A DNA stretch of 64,000 nucleotides, from NCBI GenBank assembly GCA_030386875.1, contig CM059578.1, positions 24,909,009 through 24,973,008 of the forward strand, read 5' to 3'. The DNA is from Morinoia aosen (taxonomy: Eukaryota > Arthropoda > Malacostraca > Amphipoda > Talitridae). Shown here piece by piece: positions 24,751 through 37,284 of this stretch. The position numbers and the translations under genes were made by a program. The notes under the pieces are model-generated. The model was not told the origin of the DNA. It searched no databases and saw only the letters and a list, made by a program, of their open reading frames with translations. Every line of letters begins with the position of its first letter. Within the stretch, counting starts at the first letter, position 1.

Positions 24751-26590
24751 AGCCAAATGAAAATCATTTTTGGTGTGAAATTGCTATGAATTTTAGGTGT
24801 AAGATGAGATTTGGAATTTCCTATGACCTGAATTTGTTTGAGTTGTGAACTTTGATAAGTGAAGAAGTTTTGTTAAATAGTTCAATGGAAGTGACTGTTA
24901 AGTATTTAGAATAATGTTCTGATAGTGTAATAATGTGAGCTCTTTAGTTAGTAGGTGTTAGGTAACCTGGATTTTTTATAAAGTAGTAGATGTTTTCAAA
25001 GTTTAGTTAGAAGGTTTAATTGCTTAAATGCTATGGTTTTAGGAGTTAGTTATGCATCTATGAATTATTTTCCATTTTGTATCATATTTCATGACGTTGT
25101 ACTAATGTGACTCTGTCAAGAGAGCATTATAGCACCCTTTTTATTGAATACTTCACTATAAGATTTATCACTTTTTGATGGGGATGTTGTTAGGAAAGTT
25201 TCTTGTGGTTGAGAGAGGTTGAATGAATTGATAAGATAATGTAATAAGCCTTTCCGCCAGCAGAATCAATGCATGAAAAGATTAGAAAGTGTGGTTGGAA
25301 TATATTGGAACTGAATCATTTCATGGGAAGATATTGTTTACATGATGTGTTGCAAATTTGATAGTTAATGACTTCAAACCTCTAAGAGATTTGCATTGAG
25401 TTGTTAAAGTTATAATGATATCAGAAAGATGGTATGAAAGTGTCTATTTTTGAGTGTAAGTAATGTTGTAGAATTTGATGTATGAGCAGCACTCCTAAAA
25501 CACATGAGCGCTGGCTATGATGGGAAGCGATATGAAGAGTGTGTGCAGGAATAATTGAATTTTTGTATCCCTGTGTGTGCAGTACATTATTGGTAGAAGC
25601 CCAGTGTGATGGTTTTGTATGATATGGAGTCATTTTCTGTATGTGCCTTATTAGACAGAGCGTTTTATGTGAGGAATGGTGAATGTAGTGATAATGGAAT
25701 TCACAACTGTAAGGCTCATGGCAGAATTCTCACTCGTTTCAAAACATCAGTGGCTTGTGCTTCATCGTGAGTAAGGGCAACTGCTTCTGAATGCAACATA
25801 TTGTTTTTGTAAGAGAAGACAGGGCTAACATCCATGAAGTACTGATAATGCAAGAATATGAAGTGATTATATGGCATGATGTTGTAATTATTGAATTTGG
25901 ACATATTTAAAATAAATGTTAGTAAGATCATAGAACTGTTCATCCTTTGAATCATAATTGTAGTGATTCAGAAATAGATTTCAATAGATTGATAGTGTTG
26001 AAGAAGAATATAATATGAAGCAAAAATGAAAGTTATATTTTTCCATACCCAGATGTGAAAGATTGTTCTGTATAGATGTATGCAAATATGGTAGTTTACT
26101 AGAAGTGGGTAGTAGTGTTAATGAGAATATGATTTGAAATAGAGAAGCAGTGAAATGGATAGTTTAGAATAAAGTGAAGAATGTGTAGTTGAATGAAAAC
26201 TTTAGTATTTCACACGTACTTCATTATTGGAGTGCGACTGATGCATTTCTATGTTTTTGAATTAGATTTGGAATGAAAGGGAAGGAAAGAACTAGCGTGG
26301 AGACAAATAATAAAATGAACATGATCATTACATGTTTGTGTGGTGTTTTATGTATTGTTCTAGTTTGTATTCAGTATTTGAGATCAATGTTGTCGTTTCA
26401 AATAATGAATCATTTCGTGAAACGTTCTAACTTCATGATTTTTTTTCAGTTCCATTCCTTGTGTACACGCATCGCATAAGTCGTTGGCTGAGGAAGTGGT
26501 AAAGAGGCGTTGTCACTCCTGAATTGCTTTCGATGAATTAGAGGTAAGATGAAATTACACTCACTTTTGGCATGAAATGTGTAATGAGTT
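24751..26590 (+). repeat. B unit 3 (most diverged)
   Basis: Order is kept (TTGTACTAATGTGACT about 25,097; AAAACATCAGTGGCTTGTGC about 25,741; AATATAATATGAAGC about 26,006; CACACGTACTTCATTATTGG about 26,211) but with many differences, so it is an older copy. The stretch 24,421-25,080, spanning its 5' end, has no CpG in 660 bp by direct reading. Confidence 0.55.
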
Positions 26591-26599
26591 TTGGATTAC

Positions 26600-26648
26600 G
26601 CCGTGCGGCCTCTGAAAGGGCGCAGGCCTTTCAGAGGCTGTGCACGGC
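26600..26648. other. GC-rich hairpin
   Basis: GCCTCTGAAAGG (26,608-26,619) pairs perfectly with CCTTTCAGAGGC (26,627-26,638) across a 7-nt loop. Outside it GCCGTG pairs with CACGGC (26,643-26,648) past a small bulge. The composition is very unlike the AT-rich surroundings. No second copy is seen in the window, which ends before the equivalent site in the second 36-kb copy. It could be a transcription terminator, a structured RNA element or a foldback remnant. Confidence 0.6.
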
Positions 26649-27430
26649 CGCATGCATAGAAATTAGAACTGTATGGATATTTTTTGAGATATGCATATCT
26701 CCTGGAATACTATGTCACCTTTGCTTAGAACAATAATGCTTTTAAGAAAAGTCTGTTGGTAATGAAAAGTGTACACACGAGCGCATGCGAAGAATGGGTT
26801 CAGTCCAGTGTTTGCGATTTTTTTATTGTTGTAGGTGAGTCGTTCTATTAGCGATAGTCACATTATGTGACGTAATATTTTTTTCCGTTAATTTTATTGG
26901 AGGCGAGGTATCATAGGAAGTAAACATAGCCCGTGCAATATGTGTTATTAAGAAGAGTGTATGAAATGATGTAGTAATCGTTACTAAGCAATCCTTCCAT
27001 GGATGTGTGTTTTCGAAATGTAAATTTTGTTGAAATATTTATATGCAGGCTAGTTTTGTTATAAACATGAATTATATTTGATTTGTAGTACATTGTTGAG
27101 GGAAGAAATTATAGTTGCCGAGGTTTGTTTTGTTACGAGAATATTTGTGATATATTTTTGATTTTGTTAGGGATGATGAATCTTGTATTTTATCCCAATA
27201 ATATCGATATATTTTGGTAGGGTTGTATGGAAGCTATATTTTTCCCCATTAATATGGATAGTTTGTTTTTCTCAGAATGTTGTTGATTTGTTCTTATCTT
27301 TCGTGTTATTCATAGTGAAGCAGTTGTTTGGTGTGCGCAAGGGATCTTGCTGTGTGTGTTCCCCCAAGGGGGATATGTGAATTGTGTGTATGTGAATGTT
27401 GACTCTCAGGTGAAATGTGTGAGGGGTGAG
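26649..27430. other. Linker without recognised content
   Basis: AT-rich, with no match to R1, R2 or B that I can see and no convincing gene. Around 27,351 there is TGTGTGTTCCCCCAAGGGGG, which may be the worn remains of an R1 core inverted repeat (CCCCC/GGGGG). This is tentative. Confidence 0.4.
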
Positions 27431-27690
27431 GCTGAGAGTTAGGTTGGTTGTTGATTTATGTAAATGAGTATGTTTTTGTTGTTTGAAGACCATGGTTTCT
27501 CGGTTCACTCCTGTCCTTTTTTTTAGCACCTAGTACTTTCATGTTCCAGCGTGAATACTTTGATAAACTTTTTTCGGAACTTACTGTTTCTCTGAAATTC
27601 CTGCATAAATTTCTCATTGCCTTATCAACATACTGAATAATTCATTCGTTTTTTGTGTTATGTTCGAAATTTTTTCGGCGGTTAGGGAAA
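27431..27690 (+). mobile_element. R3 SINE-like element, copy a (diverged)
   Basis: Shares with copies b and c, in order: GGCTGAGAGTTAGG, TATGTTTTTGTT, TCGGTTCACTCCTGTCC, AGCACCTAGTACTTTC, TTACTGTTTCTCTGAAATTC and CGGTTAGGG. It is pyrimidine-rich on the + strand, opposite to its surroundings. I see no reliable tRNA-type A and B boxes, so the SINE label rests on size, dispersal and the target duplications of copy c. Confidence 0.6.
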
Positions 27691-28100
27691 CTGAAGGTAA
27701 CTTTCATTATAATCGCATGGAGCGAAAGGGAGTGAGAAAAGGATGTCAGCTGCTTTGAAATGGACATGAAATGCTGCCTTCTTGTGTGATATTTTCGAAA
27801 CGATTCTTGATGTGATGGCTGTTTGAAAGGAATATATGTAAATGATTCATATAGATGGTGCTTGAAGTAGAATGGTAAGATGTTTTCATCTGTTTCTGTT
27901 CGATTCGTTAATGATGGGGTGATTTGTAGAAGTGTAACTTGATGGAGAATTTGGCGCCATTTCATGCTCCGTACAAAATTTGTGCCAGATGCATAGTATG
28001 TTTTCATGATTAGAAATATATATATATATGCATTCGTAAGTATACACGCAAACTTGATGTTTTCTTCGTGGAAATGGCATCCGTGTGAGGTACGACGTCA
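27691..28100. other. Unassigned AT-rich segment
   Basis: No repeat match recognised. A minus-strand frame of 121 codons (27,642-28,007) overlaps R3 and this stretch, but nothing marks it as a gene. A short TA run lies at about 28,018-28,029. Confidence 0.4.
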
Positions 28101-31100
28101 TTTGAAGACATATTGGTTTTAATGGAAACTTTGTAGAGAACAAATTTCGTGTAGACTGGTGCTGGAGCCTATGGTATGTATTTATTGATGCAAGTTATTT
28201 AAAGGAAATAGAATTTTGGTTCCGCACTCGATTTCCGCTCTATCGATCTCGGTATTTGCGAAAAATATTCAAGTTATTGTTCATTTAGAAATGTAATATG
28301 TCAATGAGGTTTAGGATTTAAGACCGAAATTTTCGTGTTGTTTTTGGGACTTGTCATTTCCATCAGGTTGACGCAATAAAACGGGCCATGAGTGGAAGAT
28401 GATTTCATGTGTAGAGGTCTGAATATTGCTTCTAGTTGATTTTTTATGGCAAGCGATGGTCATTCGCTGGTGTGGCCTATTCGAGTTAAACTTCATTTAT
28501 ATGAGAGAGAGTATGGAATGTTGACGTTGCATCACCACGTTACCAATCAAGTGCTTAACATACTGATGAAGTCGAAGTTTGACGATAATCGAAGTTAGTT
28601 CGAAATATGAGCTCGAATATGCGAAGTGAAGGGTTGTCGACGAGAAGAATAATGCATAAACATACCTGGATTTAGTGTTCACAATTGTCTTCAAACCCCC
28701 AATAATTATTGTTCGCAAACATTGTGCAATGGTTTTAAGGAGAACATGGTGGATGTCGCAGCAAGTTCGAAACTGAACGAAAATTCCAATTTAGTGAACT
28801 TAAAATTCGTTGTGTTCAGAAATGTTGCGGCCAACCTTGGCTACTTGGGCACAGCTGTTTGTGCCTATTTGTGTTGTTATTTGGAACACATTATTTTTAC
28901 CTTAGAAATGTTGAACTGCCAGATCATATATTCTACGAAAAAGTATTGTAATACTGTAATTTTAATGATTTGACAAAAATTTCTAGGCTCTAAGTGATTG
29001 TTCAAATTCGTGGAATGTGTGTCCCAATAGCAATTCAAATTTTTTAGATGTTATGCGTGTTTCAATGATGTTAGGAAGGGAACGTGGAATTATAGAAGTA
29101 ATATATTCTATCAATTCGTCTCTTCTCACTCTGCCTTAGTTCATGCTTCTATATCAGTCTATAATAGAAAGATAGGAGTTGAAATGTGCCGATGTCGGCT
29201 CATGGAATTGGTCATGCGATGTTACCTGACGACGGTATTGTAATGTCTTGAGTTGAAAATAGACAAGTCTTGAGATTGCAGTTGTGAAAGGTAAATGTGT
29301 GTATTGAAATTCGATATGAAAGTCTCACTGCATTCATTTTTAATGTGGAACGTGTATGAAAGTTTGTGTAAGATATGGGCAAGAGATTGCATTTCATTAA
29401 TAGTTTTTAAGTGAGGGTGATGATGTGCATTTTAGGAACTCGTTGGGCTATACAGTGAAATTGTAATCCGATAAATCTGATTTGCATTGAAGGCAAGAAT
29501 GCCAAATGTGAATGCAATTTACAAATGAATTGGTTCGATTCATGTTCACACTTCGAAAGGGAAGAAATGCAAGTATTGGGAAGAGAACATACCATGCAAA
29601 GTGAAACAGTGTTTTAAATCGGGAAGAACGACAGTTAGAGACTTAGTTTTGAGTTGAAACGCATCGCCGTTGAAAATGTGTTGTGTACTCAGTGAAAGAA
29701 ATGTTTGTTAGGAATAGTTGTTGGGAAATGTGGTTATGAGGACCATGCAATGTTAGGGCACTTTTTTGCTCGAATAACGTTTTGTGAACAGTTGTGAAAC
29801 GATGATTGTACATTCGACCGCGTTTGATGAAAAAGATTTAATGAAATTGTTGAAAGATATAGAAGACATGTTCTGATAACCTATCTAAGATATTCGTTGT
29901 AAGTTTGAAAGAACAAAGATGAACCTTTCAAAAGGACATTAATTAATTTAGCCATCGCCCGTACAAATTCGGATGAAGCCTTTAGTTACCTGTTGGGGTT
30001 AAAGGACCGAGAATGCTCCAAGAAAGACATATTATTATGCATTGTTTGTAGTGTCGGAGTGATTTAAAAATAATGACGAGCCTATCGATATGAAGTAACA
30101 TCAAAAGTACGACGAAGCCGCTGTAGGAGGGTGCTAGGCCCCACAGATCATACACAAGTTAGAAATGAACTTTCGAACACATGAACTTCACAGCGCGTTG
30201 CAGAATGGTATTTGGAATTGAGACGCACATGTTCGATTGGACCCTCGTCAGGGGGATACCAGCATTGCATCGATGGGAATTTGTACACGCAGGAGAAAAA
30301 TTTGTGAAAGGCCAAGCGGGCTGAGAGTTATGTATATTTTTTTCTGTTAAAATCGAATGTTTTTGTTTTGTTATGTCATGGGCCGCATGTTTTCGGTTCA
30401 CTGCTGTCCTGTTTTCAGTACCTACATCTTTGTTCTTCGACTTGATTTGATGAATTTCTTCCTCAACTTATTGTTTCTATGCCCCTTCTGCATAGATTCC
30501 GCATTCCCTTATCTCCATACGAAGTGGTGCCTTCCTCCTTCCTCTCTTCGATGCGGCATTTTTTGCAGCGGTTAGGGCAACAGCGCGATTTGATATTCAC
30601 GTCGATCGGTGATGAATGATGTTTCATTGGAGTATTTTGACCGGGAATATTTGCATTTGAAAAGTAAGTAAGGAAGACGCAACCTAATGCATCCTAATTT
30701 AGTACTCAATTAGTTGATTCGTCCAAACGAAAATAGTGGGATGTTAGGGTTTCATTGAAGAAAATATTGGAGAAATGTAGAAATGTGAGAAGATTTATGA
30801 ATATAGTGTGGTGGGCAACTTCTTTACGCGGTTATTTTGCGCGATGCGCGGATGTCGATTATGTGGGTGAAACTCTTTTGATTAGATAGTTTCTTGTCTT
30901 CAGGTGGTGTTAGGAGCGTTCATTTTTCTCTTATCGATAATGTCAGTATATTTTAGAATCCTTTTCAACTTTTTACATGAGGAATTTAGAAGACAACGGA
31001 GATGAAGCCTACTGTGATGCGACGATGACTATTTCGTAAAGGTGTTTCGAATGAGAATATGTAGACTGTAGTAGATTTGAAAATAGTTAACGAGCCTTTC

Positions 31101-32416
31101 TGAAAATGAACGACAATTGATGTAATGTTTTCCAGTTTCTATCGCTTTGACATCATTTATTCGTGAAAAGGAATTTCCATTGACTATTAAGGTTGGATGA
31201 CATCAAATATTGATTACAACGAAGCGCAGTTGTCATTTTCGGAACGATGCAAAAGTGGAGTGTGAAGAGGTATTAATAAACCGAAATTTTTTGTTTTATG
31301 ACAATTTTTCATGCAATGAGGTAGTCAACATGTTTACCCGGACTCGAATTCATATTTGGCAGGGGAAATATTGAAACTTGAACTTCTCCGCTTCGGAAAT
31401 CGTAATGGAACGCATCATCTCGGTAGAAGCAATAGGACATTGAGGGGTCGTTAGTTTGTCACATGAAAAAATGTTAGCGCCTATAGGAGTTAGGGATTTG
31501 TGGAGAATGAGGGCAAAGGCGTCAGAATAGAATAGACTGAAATAAGTGGGACAGAAGTTTCAACTGTTATTTATATGTGTGTGAGTTGAAACGATGTCGA
31601 GTAAGTTAGTTCACTTTGTATATGAGCAAGATAGGTTAACAAAAGTTAGGTGGGAGGGGTTACGTTATGTTACGTTTGCTTAGGTAAGCTTACACTACGT
31701 TTCGTTAGTTGAGGTTAGGTGACCTTGCCTTGAGTTAGGTTGGGTGAGAATACGTTATATTACTTTCGATAGGGTGTGACACGAAAACTGATTTAAAAAT
31801 TTGTTGAATTGTAACACATACGTATATTCAGTGTAATACTATGAATGAGGGTACCATCGTTTTAGTTAGGCTGTGTTATTCATGGGAATGGTTTAAAGAA
31901 ATTATTCCGCACTAGGTTGTAAGTGGCAAGGTTAGTTTGATATTACTGTGAGTATATATGTGAATGATATTGCTTTTGCTAAACGACATTCTTGTAGTGT
32001 TTTCAAGTTCGACATAGTGTTTAGAGTGAAATACGTTTGCGAAATAGAGTGAAATACGTGTCTCTAGGTGGGTTGCTTTTGAACTAAGGTGAATTGTAAA
32101 GTTTCGTAAATTGATCAACGGTATTGGTGTTCATAAATGAAATGGTTGTGGTGTTTGGAAATTCAACATAAAAATTCAAGTAAATAACCTTGCATATTTG
32201 TAAGTATTCATATAGGTAGTTTTTTACCATTTGAGACAACGGTGTATGTCATTGCGTTGCTCCTGATTTGTGGTGATTTGAAAAGTGTGTACGAAATATG
32301 CATGTGCGAGTATACATGTGTTTGCGTGTGTGTTTGTGTAAATGTGTGAATGCCTCTCCGTGAGTGTGTGTGTGTGTTGTGCTTATTATGATAGTGGTGT
32401 ACAGAGGAATGTCTGT
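28101..32416 (+). repeat. Degenerate R1 unit at the array edge
   Basis: Order matches standard R1 with heavy divergence: GAGAACAAATTTCGTGTAGA about 28,135, CAATGAGGTTTAGGATTTAAG about 28,303, CATCACCACGTTACC about 28,530, a GCGCGATGCGCG relic of hairpin 2 about 30,839, TGACATCATTTATTCGTGA about 31,149. Similarity rises along the unit. From about 31,650 (GGTTA tract at 31,680-31,750) it is close to standard R1, and it ends in a beta-type TG-rich tail just before the core at 32,417. An R3 element is inserted at 30,318. The same old lineage is seen in the 3' half of units 4 and 9. Confidence 0.65.
30318..30582 (+). mobile_element. R3 SINE-like element, copy b
   Basis: From GGGCTGAGAGTTA to GCGGTTAGGGCAAC. 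Closer to copy c than to copy a: TTTTCGGTTCACTGCTGTCC, TCTGCATAGATTCC and CTTCCTCCTTCCTCTCTT are shared with c. It lies inside the degenerate R1 unit. Target duplications are not clear here. Confidence 0.6.
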
Positions 32417-32461
32417 GTTCGCCCCTAGTGGGCTGTGCCTGGTTACTTGCGGCGGGCGAAC
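32417..32461 (+). other. R1 core inverted repeat, unit 5
   Basis: Arms intact. The spacer has CTAGT in place of CTAGC, a change confined to unpaired bases. Confidence 0.7.
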
Positions 32462-35400
32462 TTTGTAGGTTGCGAGAACACACTAAAAATAGTACCCGTG
32501 AAAAAATCATACCTGGCACCAACATCGAAATGCTTGTCGCCGAAAGGTGGAGCCTCGAGTATTAGAAAAATACACCCCCTAATTCGCGCAAAACCACACT
32601 TCCCGAGGTCCCAGCGCTTTCAAACTTGGTGAGCGTGTACAAGGGAAAATTCTAAGACATACGGACCCCTTTCCAGGCCCCAAGACCCCATAGGAGACCC
32701 CCGAGAACTCGAAAACCGACCGAAAATAGGGTCATTTCAAACATGAAGATATTTTTCATTGCGCCGTCGGAGGAGCTGAATTGGTCGGAAATGGTAGAGA
32801 AAAATTCGGGCTTTACGACGGTGTGATCGTTACGTCGAAAAGTATTCGGGAAAATGTTCAATGAATGAAAAACTTTTGAGTAAAAAAACGGCCGTTTTTC
32901 AAGTGTCACTTTGGCTGCCAGTTGCGGCGTTTTCGATGAGCTTTCGCCTTCCCAAATTTGATAGAATGTAGATTGGAGTTTTTTTTTAAATCTATCAAAT
33001 GTATGAAGCGACAAGTGCGATACTTTTCTCAAAATGAGCGATTTAAAAATAGTCCTTTTTGTCTGAAAATTCACTTAAACCAAAGACATTGGAGAACGCT
33101 TCGTTTTACAGGCAAAGTTGTTGAACACTTTTTGCTCGTTTTTTCACGGTACATACAAAATAGTTTTTGTGGAACGATCGCATCAACCGTTTCATATATA
33201 TATGGAAAAAACATGTTTTTCACGTCATTTCGACTTTTCTTACCCCTCTCACGCCTCCTCCTTTACCCATGAGGGCTTTTAAATACTCTGTACTGATGCG
33301 TCTCGAGGACATCTTTATATAATGATACCTGTCTCAAAGTCGTAGCTTTTCAAGTTTTTGAGAAAAATGAAAAAAAAATCGAAATGAAATTCCCCTGGAC
33401 GCAAAATGTGCCAGTGAAAAGGTCTTTCAATCTCCGTAGATTAATGACACGGATTATTTCTTGTTTTGCATTGAAGTCTCCACATCGAGATCATGGGTGA
33501 CTGCGATGACGTGGCCTAAGCTTGCTTGAGTTGTGAGGGCTGTATAAGGATCTTGAACATCATGACGCTTATGTTTTCATGTTTGTCGAGTTTGATCCCA
33601 TATATTTCGAGTGATTGGTAAAGTTCAAAGTTTCAACCAATTTTTGACCGTTTGAGGCTGTGTTGCAAATTTTTCATAGGTCTACAGTGTTGTTAAAGTT
33701 ATTATAAATTTATTTTGACTTGGAACTCAATACTCGAACTCGGTTCTTTGGCTTTTAGATTCGCATAACTTGCAGTCATGACTAGTAAATCATCCTTTTC
33801 AGTGTTGAAACTGGTTTAACATGGAATTTTATAGAGAAGAAATGTGTATAGACTTTGTGATTCAGCTTATGGTAGTATTATTTCAATTCTTACATGTTTG
33901 GCAAAAGAGAAAAAATGATGGTTACGCGTTTTATTTACCCTGCTCCATGAATGTAAGAGTAATTTGAAGCGGTATGGCCGCTTTGAATGGCAATATAGTA
34001 ATGAGGTTTAGTATTTGAGACCTAAATTTGCAGCTTCTTATAATAATTGTACTATAATTATCAAGTTGAAGTAATATAAAGTGACATAAATCGCAAATCA
34101 GATGTTGCGTAGAGGCGTAAATATTGCTGTTGATGCGTTTTTGACGAGAAAAGATGCTCATATTCGTTCGAGGTGCTGATTTCAGTTAAGCTTGATTCCT
34201 TTTTGATGACGTATTATATGTTGTCGTCACTTCATCACATTACAAATTCAATGTTCAATCTAGTGTTTTACTTTAAAGTGTCAGCATCATCGACGTTACT
34301 TCGTAGTATGAGTTCAAATACGCAAAGCGAGTAGTTTTCGACGCCAAAAATCCCGCAACTTCTGTGCTAGAGTTGTTGAGAGCAATTTTATAGCAATCTT
34401 ATAATATTTTGACATCGCCAATTGTGTCATCGGAAAACAAGCCGAATATAGGTTAAACTTCGTAACTGAACTATAATTCAAAGGTGATACACTTGAAATT
34501 AGTCAGCTCTATAGAGATATAGGTTCTAAATATTTTTCGTTCGGCACAGGTCTTTGTGCCTATTTGTGTTGTGTTTGAAACTTGTTTTTTGACGTTAGAA
34601 AATTGAAATTGAAAGAGCTCATAGTCCAAGAATTTGACTTCTCATTTTCTAAATTAATAAAGCTCATTGAGGAACGAATTTCTCGATATATTGGTTCAAA
34701 CAACACGAAAATGGTTCATGTCGACATATGCTTTGACGAGGCATTTTCTAGGAAGGGTATAGTTTGAGTGAATATTTGTATCATAATTTGTTATGGTTGG
34801 CATGTAAAATTGCTGGATCTTCACACGACCAAGAACCTGTCAAGTGTTCACGAAGAATTCGATCTCCAATAATAATAATAATTAAAAGTCGTTGTTTGAA
34901 GGCCTCAAAATCGCTCACATTGCATGCGTGAGTTTCAGGAAGTCATCATTTGAGTGAGTATATACAAGATTACGAGGTACTATCTGATGATTAATATTTG
35001 GTGAATATATGTGTCCCCGAAGAAGACAACGAAATTTTGTGCAGGTTTTGTATGTTTGAACGATGTTATTTATTGAATTTGAAATGGTACAACTAATGTA
35101 TTTGCAATAATAATTTATAAATTCCACTCAGCCTAATTGAAGGTTTCTGTATCGATCCACAATAGAAATATATGATTAGAAAAAGGTTGAAATTGTTCAC
35201 ATTCGTGAACTAATAATTGTTGTGGCGAAAATGATGTCTATTAGGAAACACATCAGTGATTCTAAGCTATAGCCGCAGATGTTCACAGATAAATTTGTTT
35301 GAGAAATGTCAGAAATATGTTCGGATATGATGTTGTCGTAATGAATGGGGAATTCCTAAGTTTGATTTCTGATATGAAGAGATTGATTTCGTGTCAATGA

Positions 35401-35554
35401 TGCTTTTAGAAAGTTCGTAGTTGTATGTAAGTTGTAAGTGCACTCAAAATTATAGATGAGTGCCAAATGCTAAAATATTGTTGAAAGTTTCCATGAGATT
35501 TGCTGCGAATGCGTTCTTTCTTTGTATTAACTGACTTCAACACAAAAACGCTTT

Positions 35555-35586
35555 CGCTTGGCGAGAGCTTCAGGTCTCGCCAAGCG
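35555..35586 (+). other. R1 hairpin 1, unit 5
   Basis: Stem intact, loop GCTTCAGG (alpha type). The short GATA-loop hairpin 2 follows about 45 bp later. Confidence 0.75.
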
Positions 35587-37239
35587 TTCCCAAAATGGAG
35601 AGTTTAATTCTCGGGCCTTCAACTTAGCGCGATAGCGCGGTGTATGTGTATATATATTCGTTTACCGATTTGTGATGCACAGTTAAGAGACTTTGATTGC
35701 TAGCCCTATAATTAATTGTTAATGATAACTGTTTGATTAGGATTTTTGCACCGTAAAGCTTTAGACTTTAATTTTGAAAAGTAGCTTATTGGCAAAATAA
35801 AGATTTTATGGAATATTTCCCAATTGGCATCGCTGTGACGTCATCATTTCTTCGTGACATCGAATTTCTTTGGAGTATGTAGGTTGGATATTTGATGAAT
35901 TGTCGATTAGAACGAAGTGAACTTGTCAACTTCGAAACAGAGGGGAGAGAAAGTCTAGTGATGCGATCCCATGAATAAACCAAAATGTAATAAATGTTTC
36001 GTCACAATATTTTGTGAGGTAAAATTTTGAACAAATTCAAGCAGACCCTATTCCATATAATTGAACGAGAAAATATATATGGCAGCCAGAATGTCTCTGC
36101 TGGAGAAAAAGTAATGAAACGCATTTTCGTTATTTGACCATTAGCATTTTAAGTGGTTATTATTTAGAATTTGATGGAAGGATGTTAGTGTACATAGAGG
36201 TTTGTAATTCTTGATGAATAACGGCTAAGACATAAGAATTAAAGAAGGTAAAATACGTGGGACCGAAATTTGAACTATAAAACAGGACAGGGCACCCTGA
36301 ATTAGTAAAGTTTAGTTGTATGTAGGTGAGTTGGAAGGGTGTCGAGTAAGTTAATTAAAGTCATATTTAGTGCAAGATAGGTTAATTTCAGTTAGGGGAA
36401 AGTAGGTTACGTTAAATCAGGTTTGCTTAGGTGATTTTAGACTATGTTTCGTTAGTTGAGGTTAGGTGACTTTGCCTTGAGTTAGGTTGGCTTAGAGTAC
36501 GTTATATTACTTTAGATAGAGTGTGACACGCAAACAGATTTAAAGATTTGATGAGCTGTAACACATACGTATAGTCAGTGTAATACTACGAATGAGGGTG
36601 CCATCGTTTTGGTTAGGCTGTTATGAGCATGGGAATGGTTTGGTGAATTGATTTTTCATCAGTTTTTTGGTTGTAAGACATACGTTTAGTCAGTGTAATA
36701 CTATGAATGAGGGTATCATATCGTTTTCGATAGGCTGTGTTTTTCATGTGAATGGTTTAGAGAGAACTACTTTCGCACCAGTTTGTTAGTGGCAAGGTTA
36801 TATTGATATTACTGTTAGTATATATGTGAATGATATTGCTTTTGCTAAATGAAATTGTTGTGGTGTTTTCAAGTTCGACATAGAGTTTAGAGTGACAGAC
36901 GTTGTATATTGGTTTGTTTTGTGAGACGATGTTGTCTGTAAGTGGGTGTCTTCTGAATTGTGGTGATTCGTTTCGTCAATTGAGCATTAGTGATTAGAGA
37001 TAGAGATTAGTGTTGAATAGAGATTAATGTTGAAAAATGAAATGGTTGTGGTGTTTGAAAGTTAAACATAGAAATTGAAGTAAATAGCATTGCGTTTTGA
37101 TACATATATTATTTTGGTATTTGACACGATGGTGTATCTCATTGCTATGATTTGCATTTTGATACATATATTATTTTGGCATTTGACACGATGGTGTATC
37201 TCATTGCTATGATAGTGGTGTACAGAGGAATGTCTGTGT

Positions 37240-37284
37240 GTTCGCCCCTTGCGGGCTGTGCCTGGTTACTTGCGGCGGGCGAAC
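37240..37284 (+). other. R1 core inverted repeat, unit 6
   Basis: Arms intact with spacer CTTGC, as in unit 1, even though the sequence after it is subtype b. Confidence 0.7.

Larger units (their letters stand above)
1..36036. repeat. Higher-order repeat, copy 1 (complete, about 36 kb)
   Basis: The first bases of the window (motif TCAAGCAGACCCTATTCCAT) return at 36,037 in the same flanking context. All R1 landmarks after them return in the same order at offsets of 35.8-36.1 kb. The copy holds four R1 units with conserved cores, the chimeric end of the fourth, one R2 block, three B units, a poorly matched linker, a degenerate R1 unit and the start of a fresh R1 array. Identity is high by eye over the R1 arrays and lower in R2 and B. 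Boundaries are set by where the window starts, so the biological start of the repeat is unknown. Confidence 0.85.
32417..37239 (+). repeat. R1 unit 5 (4,823 bp), first conserved unit of array 2
   Basis: Its partner in the previous 36-kb copy would lie upstream of base 1. It ends with an alpha-type tail with the doubled 62-bp segment at 37,090-37,213. The open frame that is 135 codons in several units is shortened here. No insertion is visible. Confidence 0.87.

Noticed and set aside
27642-28007. A 121-codon minus-strand frame from an ATG
   Set aside because: It crosses the end of the R3 element into unassigned DNA, has no known motif, and no related copy keeps it open.
28722-28973. An 83-codon plus-strand frame
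   Set aside because: Lies in a degenerate R1 unit, and no other unit preserves it.
30357-30575. A 72-codon hydrophobic plus-strand frame in R3 copy b
   Set aside because: Hydrophobic only because R3 is T- and C-rich. Copies a and c do not keep the frame.
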